A stretch of DNA of 38,851 bases, taken from positions 1 through 38,851 of the forward strand of contig NZ_WTUZ01000033.1 of NCBI RefSeq assembly GCF_009882985.1, read 5' to 3'. Source of the DNA: Paenibacillus silvestris (GTDB taxonomy: Bacteria > Bacillota > Bacilli > Paenibacillales > NBRC-103111). The notes beneath the pieces are model-generated. The model saw nothing but the letters and a program-made list of their open reading frames with translations. It ran no database searches and was not told the DNA's origin. Every line of letters starts with the position of its first letter. Within the stretch, counting starts at the first letter, position 1. The position numbers and the translations under genes are program-made. Below, piece after piece: positions 7,063 to 15,030 of this stretch.

Positions 7063-8511
7063 TCATTTGCTGTTCAGGCACTCCAGAATTAATTTGTTAA
7101 CGAGCCCCGGATTTGCTTTGCCCTTGGTTTCTTTCATAACTTGACCGACCAAGAAGCCAACGGCTTTCTCTTTACCTGCCTTGAAATCAGCAACCGATTG
7201 CGGGCTATTGTCAACAACTTGCTCGACAACAGCTTTGATCGCGCCTTCGTCGCTGATCTGAACGAGTCCTTGTTCTTCCACGATCTTCTGTGGCTCTTTG
7301 CCGGATTCGATCATTTCTTTAAAGACGGTTTTGGCAATTTTATTAGAAATGGTGCCTTTTTCGATCAGTCCGATCATTTCGCCAAGACCTTTGCCCGTCA
7401 CTTTGACATCTGCAAGCTCAAGGTTGTTCGCATTCAAATATCCAAGCAGATCGCCCATGATCCAGTTCGAAACCGCTTTGGCATCCTGCGTATAGTTAAG
7501 GCTCTCCTCAAAGAAGTTGGCCAGCTTCATAGAAGCTGTGATAACTTCCGCATCGTAGTTCGGCAAGCCATACTGGCTGCTGTATCTAGCTTTGCGAGCA
7601 TCTGGCAACTCAGGGATCGTTGCTTTCACGGCATCTTTCCAGGCATCGTCGATATACAGGCTAACGAGATCCGGATCCGGGAAGTAACGGTAGTCGTGCG
7701 CATCTTCCTTGCCGCGCATCGAGAGCGTTTTGCCTTGTCCATCATCCCAGCGGCGCGTCTCCTGGTCAACTACACCGCCGCTGCGGAGAATATCCGCTTG
7801 CCGATATTCCTCGTACTCCAGTCCTTTCAGGACACCGCGGAACGAGTTCATGTTCTTCAGCTCGGCTCTCGTGCCGAACTTCTCTTGGCCGAATGGACGC
7901 AAGGAGATGTTCGCATCGCAGCGCATCGAGCCTTCCTCCATTTTCACATCAGACACGTCGCAGTAAATCATGATTGCTCTAAGCTTCTCCAGGTAAGCGC
8001 GAGCTTCCTCCGGGGAACGCAAATCAGGTTCGGACACGATCTCGATCAGCGGTGTTCCGGCACGGTTCAAGTCAACAAGTGAAGCATATCCGCCATCCAC
8101 GTGTGTCAGCTTGCCCGCATCTTCCTCCAAATGCACGCGCGTCACGCCGATGCGTTTGGTTTCGCCGTTCACTTCAATATCCACCCAACCGTTCAAGCCG
8201 ATCGGCTGATCATATTGAGAAGTTTGGTAAGCATCCGGTGAATCCGGATAAAAATAGTTTTTACGGTCAAATTTGCTGTGTGTGGAAATTGTGCAGTTCA
8301 ACGCCATTGCTGCTTTCATTGCATATTCCACCGCTTGGCGATTCAGTACGGGCAATACGCCCGGGTGTCCTAAACAAACGGGACATGTATTCGTATTCGG
8401 AGGTGCACCAAAAGAGGTTGCACAACCGCAAAATATTTTGGATGCGGTATGAAGCTCCACGTGAACTTCAAGACCGACGACCGTTTCAAATTGGGTATCA
8501 GTTGCCGACAA
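7063..8511 (-). CDS. gatB: Asp/Glu-tRNA(Asn/Gln) amidotransferase subunit B
   Basis: 482 residues, the usual length for GatB. This subunit binds the mischarged Glu-tRNA(Gln) or Asp-tRNA(Asn), phosphorylates the acid, and receives ammonia from GatA. Seen in the sequence: the N-terminal catalytic cradle signature VGLEVHVELHT (12-22), the zinc-type cysteines C28/C30 and C43/C46 (CPVCLGHPG), the DLNRAGTPLIEIV signature (about 148-160), and the helical YqeY-like tail that contacts the tRNA elbow (about 330-482). The start is TTG with GGAGG 8 nt upstream. Last gene of gatC-gatA-gatB, ending at a strong terminator. Confidence 0.97.
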   Translation of the reverse strand: MSATDTQFETVVGLEVHVELHTASKIFCGCATSFGAPPNTNTCPVCLGHPGVLPVLNRQAVEYAMKAAMALNCTISTHSKFDRKNYFYPDSPDAYQTSQYDQPIGLNGWVDIEVNGETKRIGVTRVHLEEDAGKLTHVDGGYASLVDLNRAGTPLIEIVSEPDLRSPEEARAYLEKLRAIMIYCDVSDVKMEEGSMRCDANISLRPFGQEKFGTRAELKNMNSFRGVLKGLEYEEYRQADILRSGGVVDQETRRWDDGQGKTLSMRGKEDAHDYRYFPDPDLVSLYIDDAWKDAVKATIPELPDARKARYSSQYGLPNYDAEVITASMKLANFFEESLNYTQDAKAVSNWIMGDLLGYLNANNLELADVKVTGKGLGEMIGLIEKGTISNKIAKTVFKEMIESGKEPQKIVEEQGLVQISDEGAIKAVVEQVVDNSPQSVADFKAGKEKAVGFLVGQVMKETKGKANPGLVNKLILECLNSK

Positions 8512-8547
8512 AATAAATGCCTCCTTCGTTACTCATGAACTATGAAC

Positions 8548-10005
8548 CTACAATTGCGGGCGCTGCTTGTGGTGATCTGTATGCTGCTCAAAAGCGTGGG
8601 CTACACGCAGTAGGGTAGCTTCATCCAGCGCTTTGCCGATGACTTGCAGGCCAACCGGAAGTTCATTCACGAATCCGCAAGGTACGCTAATCGCAGGAAT
8701 ACCCGCCAAGCTGACCGGAATGGTCATGATATCGTTCAAATACATCGTGAGCGGGTCGTTGCTTTGCTCGCCAATTTTGAAAGCAGGCGTCGGCGCCGTT
8801 GGCCCGATGATCATATCGAATTTCTCAAACACTTGATCAAAATCTTGCTTGATCAATGTGCGGACTTGTTGTGCTTTCAAGTAGTAAGCATCATAGTAGC
8901 CTGAACTTAATGCATAAGTTCCAAGCATGATCCGGCGTTTGACCTCAGGGCCAAAGCCTTCGCTGCGGGAGAGATGGTACAAATCCAGCAGGTTGTTGGC
9001 GTTATCTGAACGGACGCCGTAACGAATCCCGTCAAAACGCGCGAGGTTCGAAGACGCTTCGGAAGAAGCAAGCAGATAGTACGTTGCAACTGCGTATTCG
9101 GAATGCGGCAGGGATACTTCTTCCCATACTGCTCCTAAGCCTTCGAGCACTTTAAGAGCTTCGAGTACTTTCTCTTTCACTGCAGGGTCGATCCCGTTGC
9201 CCATGTATTCCTTCGGTACGCCGATGCGCAGACCCTTAACATCCCCAGTCAATGCGCTGAGATAATCAGGGATATCCACTTTCGCAGAAGTGGAATCCTT
9301 CGCATCATAGCCAGCGATAGCTTGCAGCAGATAGGCGGAATCTTCTACGTTCTTCGTGAGTGGTCCGATTTGGTCGAGCGAAGACGCGAACGCGACAAGA
9401 CCATATCGGGACACAAGGCCGTACGTCGGCTTCAGCCCGACGATACCGCAATAAGCAGCCGGCTGGCGAATCGAGCCGCCGGTGTCAGAGCCCAGCGAGA
9501 AATACACCTCGCCTGCCGCTACGGCAGCAGCAGAACCCCCGCTGGAGCCCCCAGGCACATAATCCGTGTTCCACGGATTGTGGGTCGGATGGAAGGCGGA
9601 GTTCTCGTTGGAGCCGCCCATTGCGAACTCGTCCATGTTCAGCTTGCCGATGGTGACCGTTTGCGCTTCTTTCAGCTTGCTGACAACCGTCGCATCATAG
9701 ATCGGATTGTAGTTGGATAGGAACTTACTAGCACACGTCGTTCTCAGACCTTCGGTGACCATGTTATCTTTGATCCCGATGGGAAGGCCGAATAAATCGC
9801 CATGCGTATGACCGCTCGCAAGCTGCTCGTCCAATCTGGCCGCAGCTTGTCTTGCGTTCTCTTCATCTAATGTAAGGAAAGCGCGAACCTTGCTTTCCAC
9901 TTGCCCAATTCTTGTATAGGATTGATCCACGAGATCGGCAACAGTAATCTCTTTGCCTTGCAGTTTCGCGTGAATTTGTTGTAGGTTTAGATCAAACAAA
10001 GACAA
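8548..10005 (-). CDS. gatA: Asp/Glu-tRNA(Asn/Gln) amidotransferase subunit A
   Basis: 485 residues. GatA is the amidase that releases ammonia from glutamine and channels it to GatB. The Ser-cisSer-Lys triad is in the standard places: Lys79 (GLPIGIKDN), Ser154 in the glycine/serine-rich motif PGGSSGGSAAAVAAG, and Ser178 (SDTGGSIRQPA). Length and motif positions match functional GatA proteins. TTG start with an AAGGGAGTG ribosome site 7 nt away. It lies 35 bp after gatC and 36 bp before gatB. Together the three genes supply Gln-tRNA and, where needed, Asn-tRNA; most Firmicutes lack a glutaminyl-tRNA synthetase and need this enzyme. Confidence 0.98.
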   Translation of the reverse strand: MSLFDLNLQQIHAKLQGKEITVADLVDQSYTRIGQVESKVRAFLTLDEENARQAAARLDEQLASGHTHGDLFGLPIGIKDNMVTEGLRTTCASKFLSNYNPIYDATVVSKLKEAQTVTIGKLNMDEFAMGGSNENSAFHPTHNPWNTDYVPGGSSGGSAAAVAAGEVYFSLGSDTGGSIRQPAAYCGIVGLKPTYGLVSRYGLVAFASSLDQIGPLTKNVEDSAYLLQAIAGYDAKDSTSAKVDIPDYLSALTGDVKGLRIGVPKEYMGNGIDPAVKEKVLEALKVLEGLGAVWEEVSLPHSEYAVATYYLLASSEASSNLARFDGIRYGVRSDNANNLLDLYHLSRSEGFGPEVKRRIMLGTYALSSGYYDAYYLKAQQVRTLIKQDFDQVFEKFDMIIGPTAPTPAFKIGEQSNDPLTMYLNDIMTIPVSLAGIPAISVPCGFVNELPVGLQVIGKALDEATLLRVAHAFEQHTDHHKQRPQL

Positions 10006-10040
10006 CGACAGGCACTCCCTTTCATATGGTTCTCTATTCT

Positions 10041-10328
10041 CTATTCTAAAACAGCCGGAACTTTGAACTGCCCGTCTTCCTGTTCGGGAGCGTTCGCCAT
10101 GACTTTCTCAATCGGCAGCGACGGCGTAACGACGTCTTCCCGCATGACATTCACTAGCGGCATAGCGTGGCTCGTTGGAGCTATTCCTTCGGTATTCAAC
10201 CCGTTCAACTGCTCCGCATATTTTAAAATGGCATTAAGCTGTCCGGTAAATAGTTCTTTCTCATTCTCGCTTAGATCGAGTCTAGCCAACTTCGCGACAT
10301 GATCGACATCTTTTCTGGTAATGCTCAA
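10041..10328 (-). CDS. gatC: Asp/Glu-tRNA(Asn/Gln) amidotransferase subunit C
   Basis: A small subunit that wraps around GatA and stabilises the GatA-GatB complex. I place the start at TTG 10328, which gives 95 residues beginning MSITRKDVDHVAKLARLDL and aligns with the 96-residue Bacillus GatC. The GGGGTG ribosome site is 9 nt upstream. An ATG further upstream at 10355 is in frame but would add nine residues absent from the family. Family motifs: HVAKLARLDLSENE, then TSHAMPLVNVMREDVV and NAPEQEDGQFKVP at the C-terminus. First gene of the operon, with a clear promoter just ahead. Confidence 0.94.
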   Translation of the reverse strand: MSITRKDVDHVAKLARLDLSENEKELFTGQLNAILKYAEQLNGLNTEGIAPTSHAMPLVNVMREDVVTPSLPIEKVMANAPEQEDGQFKVPAVLE

Positions 10329-10370
10329 GTTCTCTACACCCCTTTGAATCAGCATTTAGTCATTCTTTTC

Positions 10371-10399
10371 ATTATATCCCAGATAATTTGTGAACTCAA
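10371..10399 (-). promoter_or_regulatory. gatCAB promoter
   Basis: On the minus strand there is a -35 TTGAGT (10394-10399), exactly 17 bp, then a consensus -10 TATAAT (10371-10376). It is 43 bp from the gatC TTG. No T-box or other leader structure is seen. Confidence 0.82.
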
Positions 10400-10404
10400 T
10401 CCAG

Positions 10405-10468
10405 AAAAAACCACAGCCCCTTTGCAGATAAGGTTCCAAGGAGCCTCTGCGAATAAGGAACTGCGGTT
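10405..10468 (-). terminator. Repeat-built terminator after the TolC-like gene
   Basis: On the minus strand AACCGCAG and CTGTGGTT form an outer stem followed by TTTT. The loop holds two similar 15-mers, CCTTATTCGCAGAGG and CCTTATCTGCAAAGG, separated by CTCCTTGGAA, which could fold as inner hairpins. It lies 16 bp past the TolC-like stop and just before the gatC promoter. Confidence 0.6.
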
Positions 10469-10484
10469 AATTATAGAGATGGTT

Positions 10485-11774
10485 TTATTGGATGAAGCCA
10501 GTATCCATAGCTTTTGCTTTTTCTTTTAACACATAATACTTCAGCTTGGCTGCGGTTAGTAGTGTTTCAATTTGATCTACTTTTACCTGAAACTTGTTCA
10601 AGTCATGCTTGGAGATGGCGCCCACCTCATAGCGAAACTTCATTTTTTGAAAATCCGCTTGAACGTCGGTTAAGTTCCGCTGTTCGGTAAGCACGGCTGC
10701 ATATGCATTTCTAGCATCATTGTAGGTACTTTGAATTTTCTTGGTTAGTTCGAGTTTGGTTTGCTCATTTTTCTGCCCCGTAATCGCCAAATTCACACCC
10801 AAGTAGGTGTCCCCATATGTAGTCTGGGTGACCGTGTGACCTGATGCCCATACAGCCTCATCCAAGTTATTCCCGGATGTTTTCATCTGATAAGAACCTT
10901 TCAACAGCGTCGTCGTGTCCGTCTCTACAACTGGCTCAATTGTGATAGATTCGATATCTTGAATGACAAGATTAGGATCATAGGAAATTCCGATATCCGT
11001 AGATAACTGCACAAGGCCCAGACGATAATTGTTCAATAAAATCGTAGTATCGTCCTTTTGTTTGTTAATGGCTTTCTGTGCGGTCAGCACATCCTCCGAG
11101 GAGGCTAAACCTTGCTCGGAAAGAAGCGTTGCACGGAGCAACTCTTTCTCCATCACACCTTCGTATTCATTCATAAAAGCAAGCTGTTTCTTCTGACCAA
11201 GCAGTTGTACGTATTGCGCGATGGTCTGCAGGCGAATGCCAGCTTTGGCCTCATCGGTTTGCAGCAGCGAGTTCTTCTGATCCGTTCCCAGCTGATGCGC
11301 CGCTGTGTTCATTTGCGCACGCTGGGAGGAAATGATGGCGTTCATGCCTCCAGCGAGGGCGCCCATGCCCTGCATGATCTGGTTCATGGCGTTATTCTGC
11401 ATCACAGTCCAGGCAATATCTGTAGGGTCTGTGAGATTCGGCAGCAGCGGATTACCTGTATTCGTAACCTCCGCAGGTGTGCTTGGCAGGTGACTTGGCG
11501 TTAACGATGCCGATCCCATATTGTTTACTTGCTCCTCCAAGTCAGCCTTCTTGCTGCCTTGAGCGGCATATTTTAGCGTGAGCATGGGAAGGTTGTGGGA
11601 ATCTTTTAACGCTTTATCCAGCACGTAATCTAAATTAATGGAGGATACGGTCTCCAGAACGTCCTCATTCACATAAACATTTTGATCGGAATCCAGAGTC
11701 GAATCCGCGTAAACATAGGCTGAGCTGGAAAGGAGTAACAGAGCTGTAGAGAGACTTATGAGCGTTTTTTTCAA
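10485..11774 (-). CDS. TolC-like outer-membrane-efflux-family protein
   Basis: I place the start at TTG 11774 (MKKTLISLSTALLL), with GGAAGGAAG about 8 nt upstream; this gives a normal signal peptide cut near YVYA|DS and 429 residues. The open frame runs back into the permease gene, but no signal supports that. The mature protein is largely helical and shows the TolC pattern twice: Gln/Ala-rich coiled coil (RLQTIAQYVQLLGQKKQLAF, LASSEDVLTAQKAINKQ), then the second copy near the C-terminus (NDARNAYAAVLTEQ, VGAISKHDLNKFQVKVDQ). TolC proteins normally cross an outer membrane, which this organism should lack, so a wall-spanning or membrane-associated role is inferred. Last gene of the TetR-MFP-permease operon. 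Confidence 0.75.
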   Translation of the reverse strand: MKKTLISLSTALLLLSSSAYVYADSTLDSDQNVYVNEDVLETVSSINLDYVLDKALKDSHNLPMLTLKYAAQGSKKADLEEQVNNMGSASLTPSHLPSTPAEVTNTGNPLLPNLTDPTDIAWTVMQNNAMNQIMQGMGALAGGMNAIISSQRAQMNTAAHQLGTDQKNSLLQTDEAKAGIRLQTIAQYVQLLGQKKQLAFMNEYEGVMEKELLRATLLSEQGLASSEDVLTAQKAINKQKDDTTILLNNYRLGLVQLSTDIGISYDPNLVIQDIESITIEPVVETDTTTLLKGSYQMKTSGNNLDEAVWASGHTVTQTTYGDTYLGVNLAITGQKNEQTKLELTKKIQSTYNDARNAYAAVLTEQRNLTDVQADFQKMKFRYEVGAISKHDLNKFQVKVDQIETLLTAAKLKYYVLKEKAKAMDTGFIQ

Positions 11775-11799
11775 AAAAATCGCTTCCTTCCTTAAGTAA

Positions 11800-13020
11800 T
11801 TAAGCAGTGAGATTGGAGCTGGACGGCAGCGCTGGCTGATTGACGGCTGCTTTCTTCTTGGAAAAGACAACAAAACGCGTTAGCAGCATGGCGATGAAGT
11901 ACGTCAAAGCTCCGGTAAGAATAAGCGCAAGGCAGTCATGCCGAATGACCGAGAAGTCATTGCCCTTCACGAACACGTTGCGTACGCCGTCCAAGAAATA
12001 CGTGAGCGGCAGCATGTGGCCGAACACCTGCAGAGCTTTCGGCATCGCCTCGAATGGCCAAGTGAAACCCGAAAGCATGAAGGACGGCACAGCGATGAGC
12101 ATCGCCGTTTGCGTAGCCCCGAGCTGATTGCTTGAGAACAAGCTGATGAGATAGCCAATCCCGCTAACCGCGAAGGTAAAACTAAGAATAATGGCCAGGC
12201 CTACAAGCAAACTCCCGCCCATTGGAGCACCAAAAGCATACAAGGCAATGACAAAGGTGATAAACGTGTTAAAAATGTTAATCAAGAAATAGGGAGCTGT
12301 CTTTGCATACGCGATGCGCCAGGGATTCTTTCTCCAAGCCTCAAAACGTTGCCATGTACCCGCATCTTTCTCCCTAGTAATCGTTAAAGCAATACCGAGA
12401 AATAACACTTGTTGAAGGATAGCCCCCACAAGACCGTACAGCATAAAATCGCTATAGTTAAACGTAGAGTTATACATAATCCGATACCGGTAAGGAATCG
12501 GCGAAAGTGTGTTCATCACCTGCTCATTCTGAAGCCCTTGCTGCAGCTGTAATTTCTTCTGGGAGTACCCCATGCTGAAGGTTGTGATCACTTCGTTCGC
12601 GCCTTTGGTCGCCGAGTTCGAAATCATCATATTGCTGCCATCAATTAAAGTGAGAAGCGGTAACGTTTCGCCATGCTTCAGCTTCGCTTCAAAGTTCGAA
12701 GGAATAACTAATCCTACTTTCGCTTCCCCCGTCTCCAGTGCACGCTTCACGTCCTCTTCGGAGTGATATTCCTTCTTAATCTCGAACGATTCACTCTGCT
12801 CAAAAGCTTGAATGACCTGACGGCTGAGCGGACTTTGGTCTTCATCGATGACAACAGTCGCCATTTCCGTGACCTTGTGGTGGACATAAATCGATCCGAA
12901 AAGCACGGTATACATCACGGGAACGAAGAACAAGATCAGAAAAAGACGCCGGTCCTTCAGAATGTGCATCCATTCTTCCGTTATCAGCTTGCCAATCCGA
13001 AGATCCATCTCTTTCATCAT
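11800..13020 (-). CDS. ABC-2 type transporter permease
   Basis: 406 residues with ABC-2 topology: an N-terminal membrane helix (RLFLILFFVPVMYTVLFGSI, about 25-44), a large external domain (about 45-195), then five helices (about 200-390). The order resembles the YhhJ/YbhR/YbhS group that works with a HlyD-like fusion protein. The conserved ABC-2 motif region is LLIAVPSFMLSGFTWPFEAMP-like (near 312-330). No ATP-binding domain is present in the protein or in the operon, so an ATPase from elsewhere must drive it if it transports. Its ATG overlaps the upstream stop (ATGA), indicating tight coupling with the fusion protein gene. Confidence 0.85.
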   Translation of the reverse strand: MMKEMDLRIGKLITEEWMHILKDRRLFLILFFVPVMYTVLFGSIYVHHKVTEMATVVIDEDQSPLSRQVIQAFEQSESFEIKKEYHSEEDVKRALETGEAKVGLVIPSNFEAKLKHGETLPLLTLIDGSNMMISNSATKGANEVITTFSMGYSQKKLQLQQGLQNEQVMNTLSPIPYRYRIMYNSTFNYSDFMLYGLVGAILQQVLFLGIALTITREKDAGTWQRFEAWRKNPWRIAYAKTAPYFLINIFNTFITFVIALYAFGAPMGGSLLVGLAIILSFTFAVSGIGYLISLFSSNQLGATQTAMLIAVPSFMLSGFTWPFEAMPKALQVFGHMLPLTYFLDGVRNVFVKGNDFSVIRHDCLALILTGALTYFIAMLLTRFVVFSKKKAAVNQPALPSSSNLTA

Positions 13021-14291
13021 CCTTCCGTTTTACCGTTCCATTGCAAGGTCATGCCGGTTGTGGCTGTGTCTGGCAATGTGCTCAGTTCGATTTTGATTCC
13101 AAAAGAACGGATATCCGTTTCACCTGAAGTTTGAGTCGCTTTTTTGACAGCAAAATCCGGTGCTGCCGCTACAGATGTAACGGTACCTGCGACTTTCTCG
13201 CCCGTGGATAACATGGTCATATTAATTTTGTTCCCCGCTTTAAGTCCTGCAATTGACGTCTCTGGCAAGTAAAACTTAGCCCAACGTTTCTCCGTAGATT
13301 CCATAGAAAGCACTGGGAAGCCCGAACCTACAAGCTCACCCACTTGCGCGGATTGGTATAAAACCACACCATCCGTCGGTGCTAGCAGTTCTGTATAGCT
13401 CAGATAAGTCTCCGCTTCCAGCTGCGCGGCTTGGGCTTGCTGCTCGCCGGACTGCGCGGATTTAATCGCGCCTTGGGCTTGCTGCACAGCTGCTTCAGCC
13501 GCTGCAACATCGCCTTGTCTCACTTGCACCGTCCCGCGGTTAGCCTCAGCCAGCTTCAACGATGCTTTGGCTTGCTCCAGTAAAGCTTCCGCTCCGCGAA
13601 TCTCTTCCTCCCGCGGGCCTTGGTTCGCCATGTTCAGCTGCTGCTGCGCCAGATCACGCTTGGTCTTCGCTTCCTCGAAGCTGACCTTCACTTTGTCTAC
13701 ATCTGCTTGCGCGACAAGACCTTGCTCCAGCATCGCATTCATCCGATTCAAATTCTGCTCGGCAATTGTGTACACTTCCGAAGCCGCTTGGAATTGAATC
13801 TCGGCTTGCTTCTTCTCTTCCGGACGTGCGCCGTTCTTCAGCGCATCCACCTTCGCTTGCGCGGCATTAACCGCCGCTTGGGCTTGTGCGACCTGCTGCT
13901 CAGCCGTATCCGCCGTCACGTTCACACCTGCGATACCCTGCTGCTTCTTCGCTTCCGCAGTAGCTGTTGCGCCCTGCGCCTCGGCAATTTTGCCTTGCGC
14001 GAGCGAGACGGCAGCTTTGGCCTGCGCGACCTTCGCTTCAATCTCAGCGCTTTGCAGACGGGCCAGCACCTGCCCTTTTTTCACAACATCCCCTTCTTTC
14101 ACGAGGACCTCAGTAACTCTGCCACCAACCTTAAAGCTGGCGCTCACTTCGTTCGTTTCTATATAAGCTGTTGGATGCACTTGATTGACAGCATCCGTTT
14201 GACTCGTAGCTTCTTTCGACGTAAGTAGAAAGGCACTCGTGCCGATGACAACCGCCATCGCGGAATAAACCATTGGTCGAATAAAACGCAT
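13017..14291 (-). CDS. HlyD/YbhG-family membrane fusion protein
   Basis: I place the start at ATG 14291 (MRFIRPMVYSAMAV), with GGAGGG 8 nt upstream, giving 424 residues. It has an N-terminal membrane anchor (about 5-23), then a biotinyl-lipoyl-like half (SFKVGGRVTEVLVKEGDVVKK), and a long alanine- and glutamine-rich hairpin (about 75-290) in which GARPEEKKQAE and GPREEEIRGAE mark repeated turns. The second lipoyl half is near 308-330 (LLAPTDGVVLYQSAQVGEL), followed by a beta-barrel domain. Such proteins link an inner-membrane exporter to a TolC-type channel. It follows the TetR gene by 31 bp and overlaps the permease start by 4 bp. Confidence 0.88.
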   Translation of the reverse strand: MRFIRPMVYSAMAVVIGTSAFLLTSKEATSQTDAVNQVHPTAYIETNEVSASFKVGGRVTEVLVKEGDVVKKGQVLARLQSAEIEAKVAQAKAAVSLAQGKIAEAQGATATAEAKKQQGIAGVNVTADTAEQQVAQAQAAVNAAQAKVDALKNGARPEEKKQAEIQFQAASEVYTIAEQNLNRMNAMLEQGLVAQADVDKVKVSFEEAKTKRDLAQQQLNMANQGPREEEIRGAEALLEQAKASLKLAEANRGTVQVRQGDVAAAEAAVQQAQGAIKSAQSGEQQAQAAQLEAETYLSYTELLAPTDGVVLYQSAQVGELVGSGFPVLSMESTEKRWAKFYLPETSIAGLKAGNKINMTMLSTGEKVAGTVTSVAAAPDFAVKKATQTSGETDIRSFGIKIELSTLPDTATTGMTLQWNGKTEG

Positions 14292-14322
14292 AAAAAAATC
14301 CCTCCACAAAATAATAAAAATT

Positions 14323-14892
14323 TTAGTCATTAATGAAATTGCCGAAGTACATCTGCAGCAACTTTAAAATCCTTTCGTCGGTCAGAGGCTCATTCTGCTT
14401 CTCCCAATCGAAAACTAACGCGACGTATATCTTAAATAAAATAAAAGCCGTCATTTTCGGCTCACAATTTTTCATGGTGCCATTATGTATCGCACGTTCA
14501 ATGTGTTCAGAGATAAACTGAACAACCTCCGTCTCGATACTTGCCATAGCTTCGATCGTAACTGGACTACCAAATTGCTGCACCTCGTGAGCCAGTTGAA
14601 TGAGCAGCTCATGCTCTTTGCGGAAAACGAGAATTGCATACAGCGCGCTATGAATTTTCTCGAATGGTGTAGTCCCTTCTGCGAGTGCTTTCTCCGCTCC
14701 TGCCTTCATTTCAGAGATTAAGGACTGAATAATGTCATGCAAAAGCACTTCTTTATTAGCAAAAAACGTATAGATCGTCGCCTTGCCAACGCCGGCAATT
14801 TTGGCGATCTGGTCCATCGTTGTGCCTTTGTACCCGAATAAGGAGAAAGATTTCTTGGCAGACTCCATAATTAATTGTTTTTTGGCATCCAT
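14323..14892 (-). CDS. TetR family transcriptional regulator
   Basis: 189 residues. The N-terminal helix-turn-helix (about 8-50) is typical: SLFGYKGTTMDQIAKIAGVG then KATIYTFFANKEVLL. The C-terminal 140 residues form the ligand-binding part and carry no recognisable substrate signature. It heads the operon of fusion protein, permease and TolC-like protein, so it very probably represses it and responds to an exported compound; this is inference from position. ATG start with GAGGTG 5 nt upstream. A candidate operator overlaps its leader. Confidence 0.92.
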   Translation of the reverse strand: MDAKKQLIMESAKKSFSLFGYKGTTMDQIAKIAGVGKATIYTFFANKEVLLHDIIQSLISEMKAGAEKALAEGTTPFEKIHSALYAILVFRKEHELLIQLAHEVQQFGSPVTIEAMASIETEVVQFISEHIERAIHNGTMKNCEPKMTAFILFKIYVALVFDWEKQNEPLTDERILKLLQMYFGNFIND

Positions 14893-14905
14893 ATGCGCAC
14901 CTCAG

Positions 14906-14926
14906 AACTAAAATACTAAAATAGTT
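14906..14926 (-). promoter_or_regulatory. Candidate TetR operator
   Basis: AACTA-N11-TAGTT is an inverted repeat, and it also holds two direct copies of ACTAAAAT (908-923 of this block). It lies between the promoter and the TetR start codon, a usual place for autoregulation. No binding data can be read from sequence. Confidence 0.4.
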
Positions 14927-14941
14927 TTGTGTTCGGTTATC

Positions 14942-14970
14942 AATGTACCACCATTTGCTGATTTTATCAA
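14942..14970 (-). promoter_or_regulatory. Promoter of the TetR export operon
   Basis: On the minus strand there is a -35 TTGATA (14965-14970), 17 bp, then a -10 TACATT (14942-14947), about 50 bp before the TetR start. Confidence 0.55.
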
Positions 14971-14989
14971 CAGCCTTCCCGATAAAAAG

Positions 14990-15019
14990 AAAAAAACCCG
15001 CTACTTTCGCGGGTTTTTC
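14990..15019 (-). terminator. Terminator after the 126-residue hypothetical gene
   Basis: On the minus strand AAAACCCGC, a GAAAGTA loop and GCGGGTTTTTTT form a textbook hairpin with a T run. It lies 11 bp past the stop at 15031. Confidence 0.92.
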
Positions 15020-15030
15020 ATATTCATGTA

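Noticed and set aside
7141..8082. Long open frame (313 codons) antisense to gatB
   Set aside because: It lies fully inside the conserved gatB gene on the opposite strand, has no ribosome site and has a composition expected from the reverse of a coding strand.
9322..9720. Open frames antisense to gatA
   Set aside because: Shadow frames of the conserved gatA coding sequence without start signals.
10299..10529. Open frame of 76 codons between gatC and the TolC-like gene
   Set aside because: It runs across the gatC promoter and a terminator and overlaps two real gene ends; no ribosome site.
13300..14100. Repeated GCTTGCGC/GCTTGG pattern
   Set aside because: It is the codon-level echo of Ala/Gln-rich coiled-coil repeats in the fusion protein, not a DNA repeat element.
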